A stretch of DNA of 64,000 nucleotides from Kappaphycus alvarezii (Eukaryota > Rhodophyta > Florideophyceae > Gigartinales > Solieriaceae): the NCBI GenBank assembly GCA_002205965.3, contig NADL03000156.1, forward strand, positions 62,001 to 126,000, given 5' to 3'. Both the position numbers and the translations under genes were made by a program. Shown piece by piece: positions 24,380 through 34,996 of this stretch. Position 1 is the first letter of the stretch; every line of letters begins with the position of its first letter. The notes beneath the pieces were generated by a model. It was not told the origin of the DNA, made no database searches, and saw only the letters and a list, made by a program, of their open reading frames with translations.

Positions 24380-24900
24380 CAAGAAAAATGATATTCTCAA
24401 AAACCATATATCCTAAAACGGAAGTGCTGCACACGACAAGAGTGCTACCAAAGTATAGTTGCGAGGACGAAAGAGGTAAATGACAAAAGTGGGTCGTGAT
24501 TCTACAATGTATTATAGAAAGGGCAGGGTTACCTACCAATGCTTAGAGACTGGCGTTAAATAAATGCTTTTTTAAGTCAGGATTTGACATTCAATTTCGA
24601 AATATTCTGGGTTTTCACTTGATTTTGTCTCCTAAGTTTTTTTTCTTCACTAAAAAGCATTTGACTCAGCTTATATAGACTAAATAACACATATCTGATA
24701 CCATAAAATGCATTAGAGCGAATTTTATAGACAAAATGACTAGAATCAAGATAATATCAAAGCCAATATCTAGGTTTCCTCTTAAGAGCTCCTACCCGCT
24801 GAGATAGAATTCAATTGACTCCTATATAATGTCTCATGAATAACTTTAGTATCTTTGGGCACCCCAGCGTCTAATTTCTTTGATTGATTCCAGCTCACCA
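24380..24900 (+). repeat. LTR-like repeat family D, diverged copy
   Basis: Aligned with 29771-30290 through GAAGTGCTGC.CACGACAAGA, GTGCTACCA, AAGGGCAGGG, GACTCAGCTTATATAGACT and ACCATAAAATGCATT. It is an old copy. Its left tip is not recognisable. Confidence 0.6.
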
Positions 24901-25283
24901 CAAAAAATAAATGCCGTGCCATAAGTTTCCCACACTCGTATATATGAATAATAATGGAAATTCAAATAAAGCATCCAAATTAGGTTATCTTGGTGGAATT
25001 TTTCATAGGTATATCTACATTGCATATCATACCTACCTAGAATATTGGAGTGTAAAAATATTTACGAGTATGAAACAAAGCGCTTAGATGTGCAGGTGTA
25101 TCATTGAAGAATTTCTATTCATGCAGACGACGGGTGCACACATGACCTTTTTGTATTTCGTGAAGACAGAATAAAAACGACTAATTAAGTCCCGCAACTC
25201 AAGGGTGGCGAAGGAATTTCGTAAGCTTGCAACAAAAGAAAAGAGAAGGCCAAAAAGTTTAGAGTCACCCTCCCCTGGAGTGC

Positions 25284-28200
25284 CTAACCATCGATTCTGG
25301 CGGGCACCAGTAGGATATCATTGACATCACAATATTTTCCCCAGCGGGAGTTCTTGGCGTGCTCGACGACAGAAATGCTAGCCCCAGGAAATGACGCGCT
25401 GTGTGAAAGGCGCTGTTGGACGTCAGAGCAGTCCATATTAACATTCAATTTGATATATTTAGCGCCTAGACCGTCGGCAGCAGATATGTAAAGGTCAATG
25501 CGGGAAGAAAGCAATAATTGTGTTGGGCAGACGGAAGCGGGTGTCCAACGAGCGCACTGATAGCGAGTTCTTTTCAGTAGCGATGTAGTGCATTGCAGAG
25601 GTGGTTGTGACGCCGTATCTTCCCTTCATCATAATTGCAGCTCGATGGATGCTTGCAAATCGAGTCCAAAACTTAAGCGACGTGCGTAAAACGACGAGAG
25701 CACACTGATAACCGCGATTATGCAGAGTAAATTTGGATACCAAGACGTGGAGCGACATAATTTTCCCAAGAATGAGATTTCAAAAAGAGTGCCACGGTGT
25801 GGGTGGGTAAGAGCATAGAAGAAAGAACGAGAGGACTTGGTACATAAACAGAGGAGACTATCCGACTCCGCCATGTCGGCGAGGAGGAACGTTTAATTGA
25901 ATGCGGAAGCACGAAGTTCGGAGTGGATGGTAAATTGAAGTTTTTCACCTGGAACTGGGAACATATAGTACTGGAAGAGTAGTGTGAGACTTAATAAAGA
26001 AGCCAGAGGAGTATACTGAGAAAATAGAAGCGATACTGCGGAGCGCGGGACTTCATCCAAGTGGGACTCATTGGAGGAGAAAAGAAGAGCAGATAGGACT
26101 GGAAATTAATCTGTGAGGGAGGCATGGTATGCAATTTAGACGAGAACGATGGTTTGCAGGAACCTAAGGCCATCCTGGGAAATTGGGAGAGAGGCCTGTA
26201 TCCGCGAACGGTCTGTTCTCGCGTAATTTAACTGCTGTAATTCTTCTTTTTGCTTCTAATCAAAGCAAACGGCGAGTGTCAGCGAACGGAAAGTGCCATA
26301 GATTGGCTGTGGGGAGACTTCCAGTGCATTCGCATGAAATTACAAGCGCTAGCCTACAAGCGATGTAATTTAAGGCCATCTAAGTGTCCTCTGTTGCTTG
26401 GAATGAGGTGAGAATATGATCTATATCCTTTTGGATGCAATCGATCTAGTCGGTGACATACGCGTCGGAGCAAATGTGGGACCTGAGAAACTTTCAGTCA
26501 GACTGAGTCGAAAATCGAAACGGTAGGTGGAGATTCAGGAAAGTAGAAGATAAGGCGCAGACATGGTTCCTGCTAAGATTGAGCTTGAATCCAAGTGAAG
26601 TGGCATCGGTCTGGAAGAGCCGAGGGGCGGGGGCTGCGTTCGAGCGAATGACAACAATATTACAATAGTTTTCGTACCAATCATTTGCGAGAGAGGAAGA
26701 TTTGTCCTGAAATGATAAGTTGACCGGCTGAAAAATAGAGCAAACAAAAAAAGTCTAACAGGTCACCTTTTTGTGCACGTGGAACTGAAAACATAGAAAA
26801 GACCGACAAGAAGCTCAGTTCTGTCGCTGTAACAGTTATGGACCCATCATGCGATGGTGGAGTCATAGATTCAAACAGAATCGAAAATTCTTTGGCAATA
26901 GATATTATTAAACGCGCTGTGAGCGATGTTTCGTAAAATAAAATGGTCTCAAAATTCCAGGCGCTAAGATATGGGGAGGGCTGCATTTATAATTGCTTCT
27001 TTATCACGTTTTACCCCTGCACCCATTTCGTGTGGGATAAAGTTTGAACGGACCAGCGGGATAGTAGAACTTTGGTGTTTGGAGGAATTTGCTTTCCGGA
27101 TGAAGTTGCGGGCTTGGTTATCTAGACTTTACTCGGTACTATGTTAATTTTTTTATTAAGTACTATCTGCAACTACTTCCTTCTGCACTGAGAATCATTA
27201 CTTAATTCCTTGAAAATACAGAACCATAGCAACCCGAAGGATCTGAACCCAGTAGAAAGGTTCATTTAGGGCATTATACAGTTGCTTCTAAGGCTATAAA
27301 TATTCCGTTAAACACGTTGGCCCACTAGATGCACCGATTCGGTACCTTATTTCCTTTCAAGAAGTAAAGTGGATGAGCCAGATAATGCAGTGGATAGTAA
27401 ATATCATGAATCCCATTCATAAATTAAATTCAGGGATAAATTAACGCACCATCATACCAAATATGGACTTGATCATCAACACACGAAGGATGCAGCCGAG
27501 CAAGCACCCTGGGAGTGGAGCCAGCTGATTCAGCCGGGGATGCAGCCGAACAAAACACAATCATAACTAGAATCCTCATGCACAATATAGAATCAAGAGT
27601 CGCTTCCATAATGCAGCCGGATGACGCAGCCGGATACAGAGTAATCCTAATAAAATTCTTATACACGTTGTTGATTCATATATCTTTTACGGGATGCAGA
27701 CGAGAATGGAACCGACAGTGAAGCAGTTGAATGCAGCTGGCGGATGCAGCAGAGCATCTTCTGTACGTTAAATCAACGAAGAAGAAATGTAATCATGACA
27801 ATGATTCGAAAAACCGCCCTTTACTGTACGATCTCAAGTACAGTATAAGATATAGTTCCATAACTGACACTAAAACGTGGAAAACACTGCACCGGTAGTT
27901 TCTAGGCTTTTCTGTTCAACATTTACATCGCATAAACCAATGCCAAAGTGTACACGAGTACATATCTTATTCTGAATATCTCCCGTACAGTACGTTTCTT
28001 ACACACTTACAGCACCCTAACCTACGTAGCATGAACTCCTGAACAACATTTCGATCTCTAAATACCTCTAAAATAGCTCTTCTATCCAATTTTGCCTTTA
28101 AACAAGTAGAACTAGCTAAGACCATTTCAACACCTGAAACGGTTTCATATACTCGGTCTGTGGAGCTTTTTGAGTGACTTTTCATCGGTGCAATGGGCGT

Positions 28201-28990
28201 ATGATTGTCGCGCCAAACTACTAACACGGGAAAGTTTTGTGTGCGATCATCCAGGGTACTTGCGACAAGAGGCAGTCATGGCTCCGTTGCAACACAAGCT
28301 GATAAACTTGATAAGCTGGTAGAGACGGTTATGTTCGGACGCCACACTCTCGTCGGAGCGAGGAAGCAGGCCAAGGAACATCCGGGAAATAGCATCAGCG
28401 CCAGCCGCACTAGTGAGTTTGAGGCTGTATATTGCGCGGTATACATCGGAATCAGAATGTTTGAATGCAGAGGGAAGGTAATTAGGGATTGAAGCATAGA
28501 AAGGGGCCGGTGGTAACGGATGGAGAGCGTAAAGGGCGGGATGATAGTCCTCAGTAAAAATAAGTGGGCCCTGAAATTGGCGGAGGGTAGTGGTAGCCCT
28601 GCAAGGGCTGCCTCGATCTATAAAGCGGCGAAAACGGTGATTGAGAGAACTCAGGGAAAATGGTGAGGTGTAAGTAAGGAGAGAAGGAAGGAGCGGAAAA
28701 CGGAGGACAATAAAACCTCAGGTCTTCGTGGGGAAACCATCGTATTGGCATTCGAAAGAGAAACGGATGCGGTCAGCCAAATTTAAACAGGAGTCCAGGC
28801 GTCGGCGAATGACTGCACCGGGCCAGCTGTGACAGAAAACAAGATTGGGGATGGAGATCAGCTCAAGAAGGGCCCGTGTTAGGTAGTCGTCAGAGAAAGC
28901 AGAAACAACGCGACAGAGGGAGGGGTACTATAGATCATAGGCGGCTGCCTGAAGGGGATAAGGAGCATATGGTAGGACAGGGGCACTCGT
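25284..28990 (-). pseudogene. LINE-type retrotransposon pol, long decayed copy
   Basis: On the minus strand, from 28990 downward, frames read LELISIPNLVFCHSWPGAVI, then FECQYDGFP. Next come FQGPLIFTEDYHPALYALHP and LTSAAGADAISRMFLGLL, the region ahead of the RT fingers. About 26760-26730 reads RAQKGDLLDFF, which resembles the GVQQGDPLGP motif of LINE reverse transcriptases. From 25514 to 25284 it reads RIDLYISAADGLGAKYIKLN, then SVVEHAKNSRWGKYCDVNDI and LLVPARIDG, the C-terminal domain shared with the other copies. Frames shift many times and the FADD-type catalytic box was not found. The extent is inferred from these anchors. Confidence 0.55.
27480..27760. repeat. Irregular GATGCAGCCG-like repeats
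   Basis: At least six imperfect copies of GATGCAGCCG or near variants, irregularly spaced (about 27489, 27529, 27539, 27612, 27623, 27732). This interrupts the LINE pol remnant and is of unknown origin. Confidence 0.5.
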
Positions 28991-29770
28991 AGAAAAAGCT
29001 TTAGAAGATCCCAGTGGTGGAAGAGGGAAGTATAGGGAAATGCAGGACAGGAAACATGGGTTAATTAGCATATTTTCAGAAGGCGGAACATAGTCGAGAG
29101 GGCTGTAAAAACAGCCGCCAAGGAGTTGCGGGTACCAGAGATATGTGCAGTTGGGGCAGCAGTGAGGGCTCTCCCGGTTGAGAGGGGGCGCAAAAGCCTA
29201 AGGAATTACGACTTGGACAAGAATGGGCACAGGGGGTTCAGGAAGAGTGGAAAAACGGGGACAACGCGAAAGAAGCTAAAAGCAATCAAGGTCGATGATT
29301 ACGGGCGTACATGTAGAGAAGCGGTGAGGGTGATGAGCACAGGCAAGTGAGAGTGCTGGCGTGGACTGTGTAAAGGACGGGTCGATACACAGCTTTCCAT
29401 AAACCTGAGCGTCAATTTTAGAAGCACTAATGAGAAGAAGGCAGAGCGGGATACCTGCGAAAAGATGACTAATCGAGACATAAGATCTCCCGGTAAAAGT
29501 TCGGGAGGATTTAGCGGAGATTAGTAACTTTAAAATAAGTATTCAGGTCCATTGGGTCAAAAAAATGTAGGGAAGGAGCATTGAAGCTACCAGATTGCTT
29601 CGCTTGGTCCTCGAGCGAGTCCTAAGTGGGCAAAACGGAGAGCAGATCGCGATCGGCGGTGCAAAACAGAAATACGCTCGACGACGAATAATGAATAACG
29701 GAACAGGACCCAGAGTATCTGCCGTTCGCAACAGCACTGCGAGAAGAGCTGGAATCTTATATGGGCTTTC

Positions 29771-30290
29771 TGATAGGGGTAAATCGGCGGTGGAAGAGAT
29801 CCTCAGAACCAAGTACCCTGAGAAGGAGGTGTTGCGAGCGACAAAAGTGCTACCGTGGTATTGTTGAACGAACAAAAGGGAGTGTATATAGGAGAGTGTT
29901 AAGGAAGCTACAAGCAAGTATAAAAGGGGCAGGGTCTACCACCGACGCTCTGCAAATAGCGTAAGAAAAAGTTTTCTTGGGTCTGGAGTTGACTCTCAAC
30001 TTCCTACTACTCGGGACTTGGCTTGAAGTTGTCTGCCAACTTGCTTGACCTCTCCATGAGGAAGCAGTTTACTCGGCTTATATAGACTTTTGGCTACCCC
30101 AAAAGTCTCAAACAAACGTACTAATAACCATAAAATGTATTCACGGTAATCGTGTGAACCAGAGAGACTATTAGGAGATATTTCCTCAAGGTAAATATCT
30201 AGGTGCCATACCCATGCCAGCCACCCATCGGCCAGGGGTGGGAATTGATGTGGCCATTATATAGGCCTTTCAGAGCTCCTTGTAGTATCA
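29771..30290 (+). repeat. Solo LTR, family D, best-preserved copy
   Basis: It is 520 bp long, starting TGATAGGGGTAAATCGG and ending TTGTAGTATCA, so TGATA and TATCA form the short terminal inverted repeat expected of an LTR. It carries TATAAAAGG at 29919. Related copies lie at 2190, 24380, 48551 (minus), 50690, 52250, 60150 and 63646. No internal coding region is attached here, so it is a solo LTR or the end of a lost element. No clear target duplication was seen. Confidence 0.65.
29919..29927 (+). promoter_or_regulatory. TATA-box-like site in the family D LTR
   Basis: TATAAAAGG inside a conserved block, also present in the copy at 63646-64000 (TATAAAAGGGGCAGGG) and degraded in others. Its place about 150 bases into the LTR fits a promoter for the parent element. 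Confidence 0.45.
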
Positions 30291-30489
30291 CCCACAACCT
30301 GGAACTGTACTGACATCTACTATGACAGCGTGCCCTAAAATGAAAAAAATCAACCGATGAATTTGCCCCACTCACCCAAATTAAAAATATCTTGCAAATT
30401 CAAAAACTGTAAAAATATCTTCCCAATTCCGATACTGTATAAAATCATGGTCCTCATCTAAATTTTTTTCGTGTGCGAATTTGCGCACA

Positions 30490-30555
30490 TCACGCTGCTA
30501 GGATCAAATATATCTTCCAAGAGTAAAAACCCCCAAAACTTTCCCCTCTACCGGC
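30490..30555 (-). repeat. Terminal repeat, family TIR1, reverse copy
   Basis: GGATCAAATATATCTTCCAA followed by GAGTAAAA, CCCCCAAAA and CTTTCCCC, so the tip faces right. No matching left end is found in the preceding 2 kb. Confidence 0.65.
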
Positions 30556-30569
30556 AAATAGCGGAGAGC

Positions 30570-30735
30570 CCAGCCCCCAAGCAAGCTGCATTGGAAGTTT
30601 CTGCGAATACGGAGTGTCGCTGTAAAAGAATACCCTGCACCTTCGGAACCCGTTCCATCTCACAGCTGTTGACGGTTCTCACAAGCTCCTTGACGACGGC
30701 GAATGGCGCTAGATTTCAGCATCCGAGCGTTTGAG
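30570..30735 (+). pseudogene. Fragment of a repeated coding unit (KQAALEV type)
   Basis: The plus frame reads PKQAALEVSANTECRCKRIP followed by CTFGTRSISQLL. A related minus-strand frame at 32644-32429 reads NKQVALEVTSNGACHRGRMA. A third trace is seen on the minus strand near 46990-46950 (VNKQAAWKVT with a frameshift). The family is unknown. It always lies close to TIR1 ends and LINE tails. Confidence 0.4.
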
Positions 30736-30771
30736 ATAGGGGCAAGAACTAGCCTGCTTTACCCCGGAAAT

Positions 30772-31026
30772 TCAGCAAAAAAATCCTTGGTATTTGCCCT
30801 TCTTCTCCTCGTAAGGTGCGTTGAGGCTCGTGAGTGCGCTAAGCCTCCTCGCTCTGGTATAGGAGGGGGCAAGAGGGTTGACGAAGGTTACATAGTCCGT
30901 GCCTCCTGCGGCTCCCATCGCCTTGATATCCGGCCTCGTCTTGTGTTGGAAGTTTATACGAGGTTCCATGTATGGACGTCGGGCCGCCTTTGCCAAGTCA
31001 TTTCCAAGGAAGGTCACCTGGTTGTT
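30772..31026 (-). pseudogene. Second LINE-type pol C-terminal domain, fragment
   Basis: Reading out of the TIR1 copy on the minus strand, the frame gives FLGNDLAKAARRPYMEPRIN, then KTRPDIKAMGAAGGTDYVTF and VNPLAPSYTRARRLSAL. RPD-h...G...DV/YVTF.NPLAPSY is the usual pattern after the zinc-binding motif of LINE pol. It differs from copies 1-5 and is closer to 46560-46740 (GNDLRIGAKNPATKPRLHRK). The frame is open for 117 codons from inside the terminal repeat at 31125. Confidence 0.6.
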
Positions 31027-31138
31027 ACCTTCCCCATTACTGTGTCGGTATACCCTCTTTGAGTCGATTGCGGTTGTCTGGAAAACCATGGGATAGATCA
31101 AATATATCTTCCAAGAGTAAAACACCCAAACCTTTTCC
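31027..31138 (-). repeat. TIR1, left arm of an inverted pair
   Basis: Read on the minus strand: AGGTTTGGGTGTTTTACTCT, TGGAAGATATATTTGATC, TATCCCATGGTTTTCCAGAC, AACCGCAATCGACTCAAAGA, GGGTATACCGACACAGTAAT. It is the near-perfect reverse complement of the right arm (31179-31288). Its G-rich tip faces right, toward the other arm. Confidence 0.85.
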
Positions 31139-31178
31139 GTGGTTGTTATGGTCAGAACTTCCCTCGCAGCCGTAACGG

Positions 31179-31288
31179 AGGGGGGAACGTTTGGGTGTTT
31201 TACACTTGGAAGGTATATCTGATCTATCCCATGGTTTTCCAGACAACCGCAATCGACTCAGAAAGGGTATACCGACACAGTAATGAGG
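31179..31288 (+). repeat. TIR1, right arm of an inverted pair
   Basis: Plus strand: GGGGGGAACGTTTGGGTGTT, TTACACTTGGAAGGTATA, TCTATCCCATGGTTTTCCAG, ACAACCGCAATCGACTCAGA, AAGGGTATACCGACACAGTA. It is separated from the left arm by about 40 bp of unique sequence (31139-31178), so the two outer tips face each other. Confidence 0.85.
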
Positions 31289-32120
31289 TAACGACGTGGT
31301 GTTGGTGGTAGATCTTTCCGCGTTGTACAGAATGGCACAGAAGCATGGGGAGGGTATTCAGGAATTAACTTCGAATGCAGGCGGCGGGTGGAAACCTGTC
31401 GCGCCTGCATCATTTGGAAACTAAACGCAAAAATGGTAACGAAGTCGCGAAGCTCCTGTTGAGGGGAGGAACCGCGACGGAAAGCAGCGAAGGAAGCAAG
31501 GCAGCGGCAGAAACCCTGACCGTCGTCGCCCAAGGTGCCATAAATTTCAATCCCGACAGGGGAGAGGAGGATATCGTTTTCGTCGCAGTAATTGCCGTAA
31601 TAATGATGTTTTTCGCGTTCTGCGAGTGTAGTGGCAGCTTCTGCGGTAATTGTACTTGGCGAGATGTGGCGGCGAGCGGAGGGGTGGGCAACAGGAACGT
31701 CAGCGCCGATATCGGTACGGTGACGCCCATAGGCAGGCGGGAATGTAGATGTCTATTCGTAACGCTGGGGACTCCGAATGCACAGACCAATTGGGAACCT
31801 GGTAGAGAAGCGGGTGCTCGACGAGGGCGACGATCCCAACTTCCTTACAGAAGAGTGCGACAACGTTGCGGAGGACGTGGTGTCAACGAGTCATGCCGTC
31901 TCCGTATTTGCAGGTCAATGCGTGTTGGCCGCTTGGATCTAAGACGGGTGCGAAGTCGGCCGAGCGTCGGGAGCAGACCGCACAGCCAGTAGATCCAGGG
32001 AATAGCGCGATGCCGAGACGGAGATCCAAAGCGACCTTCCATACAGAGGAGGACATGTACGTGCCGCGGTGAGGGGGAGTAAGGGAAGAGAGAACAGACG
32101 AGGAGGATGTGCGCACGGAG
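31258..32120 (-). pseudogene. LINE-type pol C-terminus with zinc-binding motif (copy 3)
   Basis: On the minus strand: ALDLRLGIALFPGS, then CAVCSRRSADFAPVLDPSGQ, then HALTCKYGDGMTR, a CxxC...H....C zinc-binding motif. It continues HHVLRNVVALFCKEVGI and RIDIYIPA. After a frameshift near 31735 come VPVAHPSARRHISPS, LAEREKHHYYGNYCDENDIL and LSPVGIEIYGTLGDDGQGF. The open part (31533 to 31258) ends with PRRYLITVSVYPF and a stop inside the right TIR1 arm. The motif order is that of the C-terminal end of non-LTR retrotransposon pol proteins. This is the best copy, with one clear frameshift. Confidence 0.75.
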
Positions 32121-33067
32121 AGGAGCCGTGCTCGGTCGGGTGCTGCTACCGTAACAACAGTGCATCAAGTGGTCCCCGTAGATATCCAGCGTTTCAGGAC
32201 ACCCTGCCTTTGAAGCCAGAAAGTGGGGTCAGTATGCCTCACCGCACGCCTCGAGCAGGTTCTGAAGGATGATGTGGTTGACTACATGTTCTGTAGAGAA
32301 CCGCAAGACCCAATCGATATATTCTAAACATTTAAAATCCCCAACGACCCGTCGTTTCGAACCTGCGACCTGACTGCGAGACGAAAAAAAGGTTAACAGT
32401 TGAGAAGTCGTGTGGAAACGAAGCATAGTCAGAGTTTCTGTTGTCCAGGTCTGTGTAGGGGGCAGCTTACTTGGCATACTTCGAGTGGCGCGATGGCTCT
32501 CATCCGAGGCTTGAACCAATACTTTAAGGTCAGGGCCATCCTCCCTCGGTGACACGCCCCGTTGCTTGTCACTTCCAACGCCACCTGCTTGTTGACTACG
32601 CTACTGGCTGCTTTCAGTTGGTGGAAATGCTGAGTTGGTTTCAATGTAGGGGGGGAATGTAGGTCGCTATAATGAATAGAGATGTAGTATGGTCTTTTCT
32701 CGAGGCGGAGGGAGCATGGTTGTGCCTCGGAGGGTCTGAAAAGGAGACAGATTCACTGTAGGCCCTGCGACATGGTTTTAATGCAACTTCGTACAGGAAG
32801 GGCTCACCCCAGTCGCACCACTCCCATTAAGCACACCCCGGTCACCTCACTCAATCATTGTCAAGCGATGTGATCTCGGTGCGTTCCCGATCTTTTATAC
32901 TGAAAGCTCACATCCATCATGGTTTATCCCTTTGGAAATAGCTGTAGTCATTTACAGCGAATAGTTTCTACAGGGCCTCAACTTTGGGAAACGACAAGAA
33001 ATTCCAAAAAATTGAACTATTCGAACTTTGACCCCGATTGCCAAATACTGTAGTGTGCATCCTCTAG
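32121..33067. other. Mostly unassigned; repeat debris
   Basis: Contains the minus-strand KQ-ALEV-type fragment at 32429-32644 and moderately G+C-rich sequence that may be further eroded pol. No host gene was recognised. Confidence 0.4.
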
Positions 33068-33545
33068 CTACCAGCTATTGTACTGTACGTATTGGACAAT
33101 TAGATGATCAGGTGCTGCACCATGCAGCCTATATTTGCCCCGCTTGTCGATGTCGCTTTCAGGATGCTGCCCTACGGTGTCCATATGTTCTGTCTTTCCG
33201 CCCACATGCAATGCGTCCACATGCAAGATTTCTAAACTTAAGCACAAGCGAGTTAAAAATAGTTGCCATGGGAGGAGCTTTCTTTGCATATCAAAAGTTA
33301 GTGTAAATTGACTTAAAACAACGAGAACGGGTAAAATTGTAATTTGGAAGGAGAAACTAAATTTCTTCAGTCTTTTAAGAGTGAAGCAAATATCTTTACT
33401 TGAACTTGTGTCTGTGCAGTACATTGAATGATTTGGCGATCGGCTAAGAGCCCATCGGATGTTCCACGTCGACGAATTGAATAGGTAAATATTGTCTTCA
33501 GTACCGTAACAGCACTTGCGTGTTCCTTCTTCGAGAAGGGGAGGG
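33068..33545 (-). CDS. Two-exon gene end, unknown protein
   Basis: Minus-strand exons are about 33545-33400 and 33231-33068 (stop TAG). The intron is 168 nt with donor GTAAAG and acceptor TTAAGTTTAG. The joined frame is in phase: KCCYGTEDNIYLFNSSTWNI, RWALSRSPNHSMYCTDTSSK, ILHVDALHVGGKTEHMDTVG, QHPESDIDKRGKYRLHGAAP, DHLIVQYVQYNSW. The true start of the first exon is uncertain; an acceptor at about 33529 (CCCTTCTCGAAG) is plausible. Upstream the minus strand stays open at 33912-33694, which may hold another exon. No family was recognised. Confidence 0.45.
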
Positions 33546-33693
33546 CGTGTTCATTGATTTTTAAGGCATGGAATTATAAAAAACGTCAGCTGTAAAGCAC
33601 TTCAATAACGATGGGCATTTGAATGATCCCCAGAGAAAAACTCTACGGTATTTCGTTTTTTGCCAACTTTTTAATTGGGATACAGGAGGCTGA

Positions 33694-33912
33694 TCATTTG
33701 CATAAAACTTCTCTTGCATACGGCATCAAAATTGGAAACGGGTAGCTGCAGAGTGTTGAAAGTTGATAGTGTCGTACTGCTGATACTGTTACCGTTGTGC
33801 ATCCTATTGGCAGGGGGAAAGTTTGCGCAGTTTTATTGGTGTTCTTTTCTAGTAAATTTGGCAGTCGGACAACACTGTACTGCCTGTGTGCCCTCACTTC
33901 AGGGAATGACAT
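33694..33912 (-). CDS. Possible exon, unknown
   Basis: A minus-strand frame of 72 codons (RQYSVVRLPNLLEKNTNKTA, QTFPLPIGCTTVTVSAV). It lies upstream of, and may belong to, the two-exon gene at 33.1-33.5 kb. The plus strand is also open here (33675-34034, hydrophobic), so the strand is not certain. Confidence 0.2.
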   Translation of the reverse strand: MSFPEVRAHRQYSVVRLPNLLEKNTNKTAQTFPLPIGCTTVTVSAVRHYQLSTLCSYPFPILMPYAREVLCK

Positions 33913-33926
33913 TACTTTCCAAATAT

Positions 33927-33957
33927 TTAACTACCCAAATTTCCCCCCCCCACACTG
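33927..33957 (-). repeat. Terminal repeat resembling TIR2/TIR1
   Basis: Minus strand: GGGGGGGGAAATTTGGGTAG followed by TTAAATATTTGGAAAG. It shares the G-run and TTTGGGT core of the other terminal repeats. The tip faces right. Confidence 0.45.
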
Positions 33958-34471
33958 CTCAGGTACATGTATTTATTATGACATTCAGATTTACAACTCT
34001 TAATGGGTTCCAGCCAATCCATACATCTCAATAAAGAAACCCCCTTTTTCCCCTGCTGAGTTTGCCAAGTTATTTTTTAGGATGATTGTGAGAGAATCTT
34101 TACTCTTTACTTACCTTGAGTGTACACCACACGCAGATGGGATCACTTAAAGAGTATTCCTGCGTTTAGAAGCGACAATCAGTTTGGGACGTTCTCTCCC
34201 CCTTCTGGAGTAATGATAGTGGAACTGCGGCTTAGCAGCTTTTCGGAGGAAAATAACGGTTTCTTAGGCGTGAATTCAGTTTTCTGATTGGCTTGATATC
34301 TTCATTTCCCAACCAAGCTTACAGGCGTCGCACCTGCTGGATACTGGATTGAAAATCCTCGAACATACCTACAAAATTAGGCTTAATTTGGGCGGCTACC
34401 CTCTATATCCTTCGGCCAAAGCATAGCAATGACGCCGCGCACGTGGATCATAGGGGATAACGACCCTGCTG

Positions 34472-34996
34472 GTGATGCCGAGTTTACACGCTTTCCTTCA
34501 TGCATCTATTGCGAACCCCGACGGCAGCTCCACACTCATCGATGATCATCGACGTGGTCATAGAAGAGCCTCACATGTCGTTACATACTGTAGCATCGGC
34601 CGATTCCGCCAAAACAACAGTTTTGCTTTTGTGCAACCTAGCGAAGACTCGCTCAGCGCTACTGCTTGCTACATGACTGCCTTTTTGCAATGCAAGGGCC
34701 CTGTACTAAACAAGTCGCTACCAACCTTTTTTCCCCCCTATAGGCAAATGGATGCTAACGCAGGCAACTCTCTCATCGGAGATCTAACTTCGTCGCCCCC
34801 AAGAATCACAACGTTTTCTCTCCAAAATCTCAGTACTAATGCAAACCCCCTGCAGACCTCTCCCTCAGCGCTAAGCGATATTTCAACGCGTCAACCTGTC
34901 GCACAACGGCCATCAATTCTCTTTGCAGTCAATTCAACACCAAGTTCGAAACAACAAACAATAAAGTCTCCTGACTCGCCTGGGCAAACTGCCTAA
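34472..34996 (+). CDS. Hypothetical ORF, 174 aa, low-complexity C-terminus
   Basis: An open plus-strand frame with a Ser/Thr/Pro/Asn-rich second half (LTSSPPRITTFSLQNLSTNA). It overlaps the end of the minus-strand ORF by 68 bases, so at most one of the two is likely real there. It has no recognised domain and could be a gag-like leader. Confidence 0.2.
   Translation: MMPSLHAFLHASIANPDGSSTLIDDHRRGHRRASHVVTYCSIGRFRQNNSFAFVQPSEDSLSATACYMTAFLQCKGPVLNKSLPTFFPPYRQMDANAGNSLIGDLTSSPPRITTFSLQNLSTNANPLQTSPSALSDISTRQPVAQRPSILFAVNSTPSSKQQTIKSPDSPGQTA

Noticed and set aside
27515..27721. 68-codon plus-strand ORF with Ala/Asp repeats
   Set aside because: Translation of the GATGCAGCCG repeat, not a gene.
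29126..29350. Basic 74-codon plus-strand ORF
   Set aside because: It sits next to and partly antisense to the decayed LINE pol, with Arg/Lys bias and no relatives.
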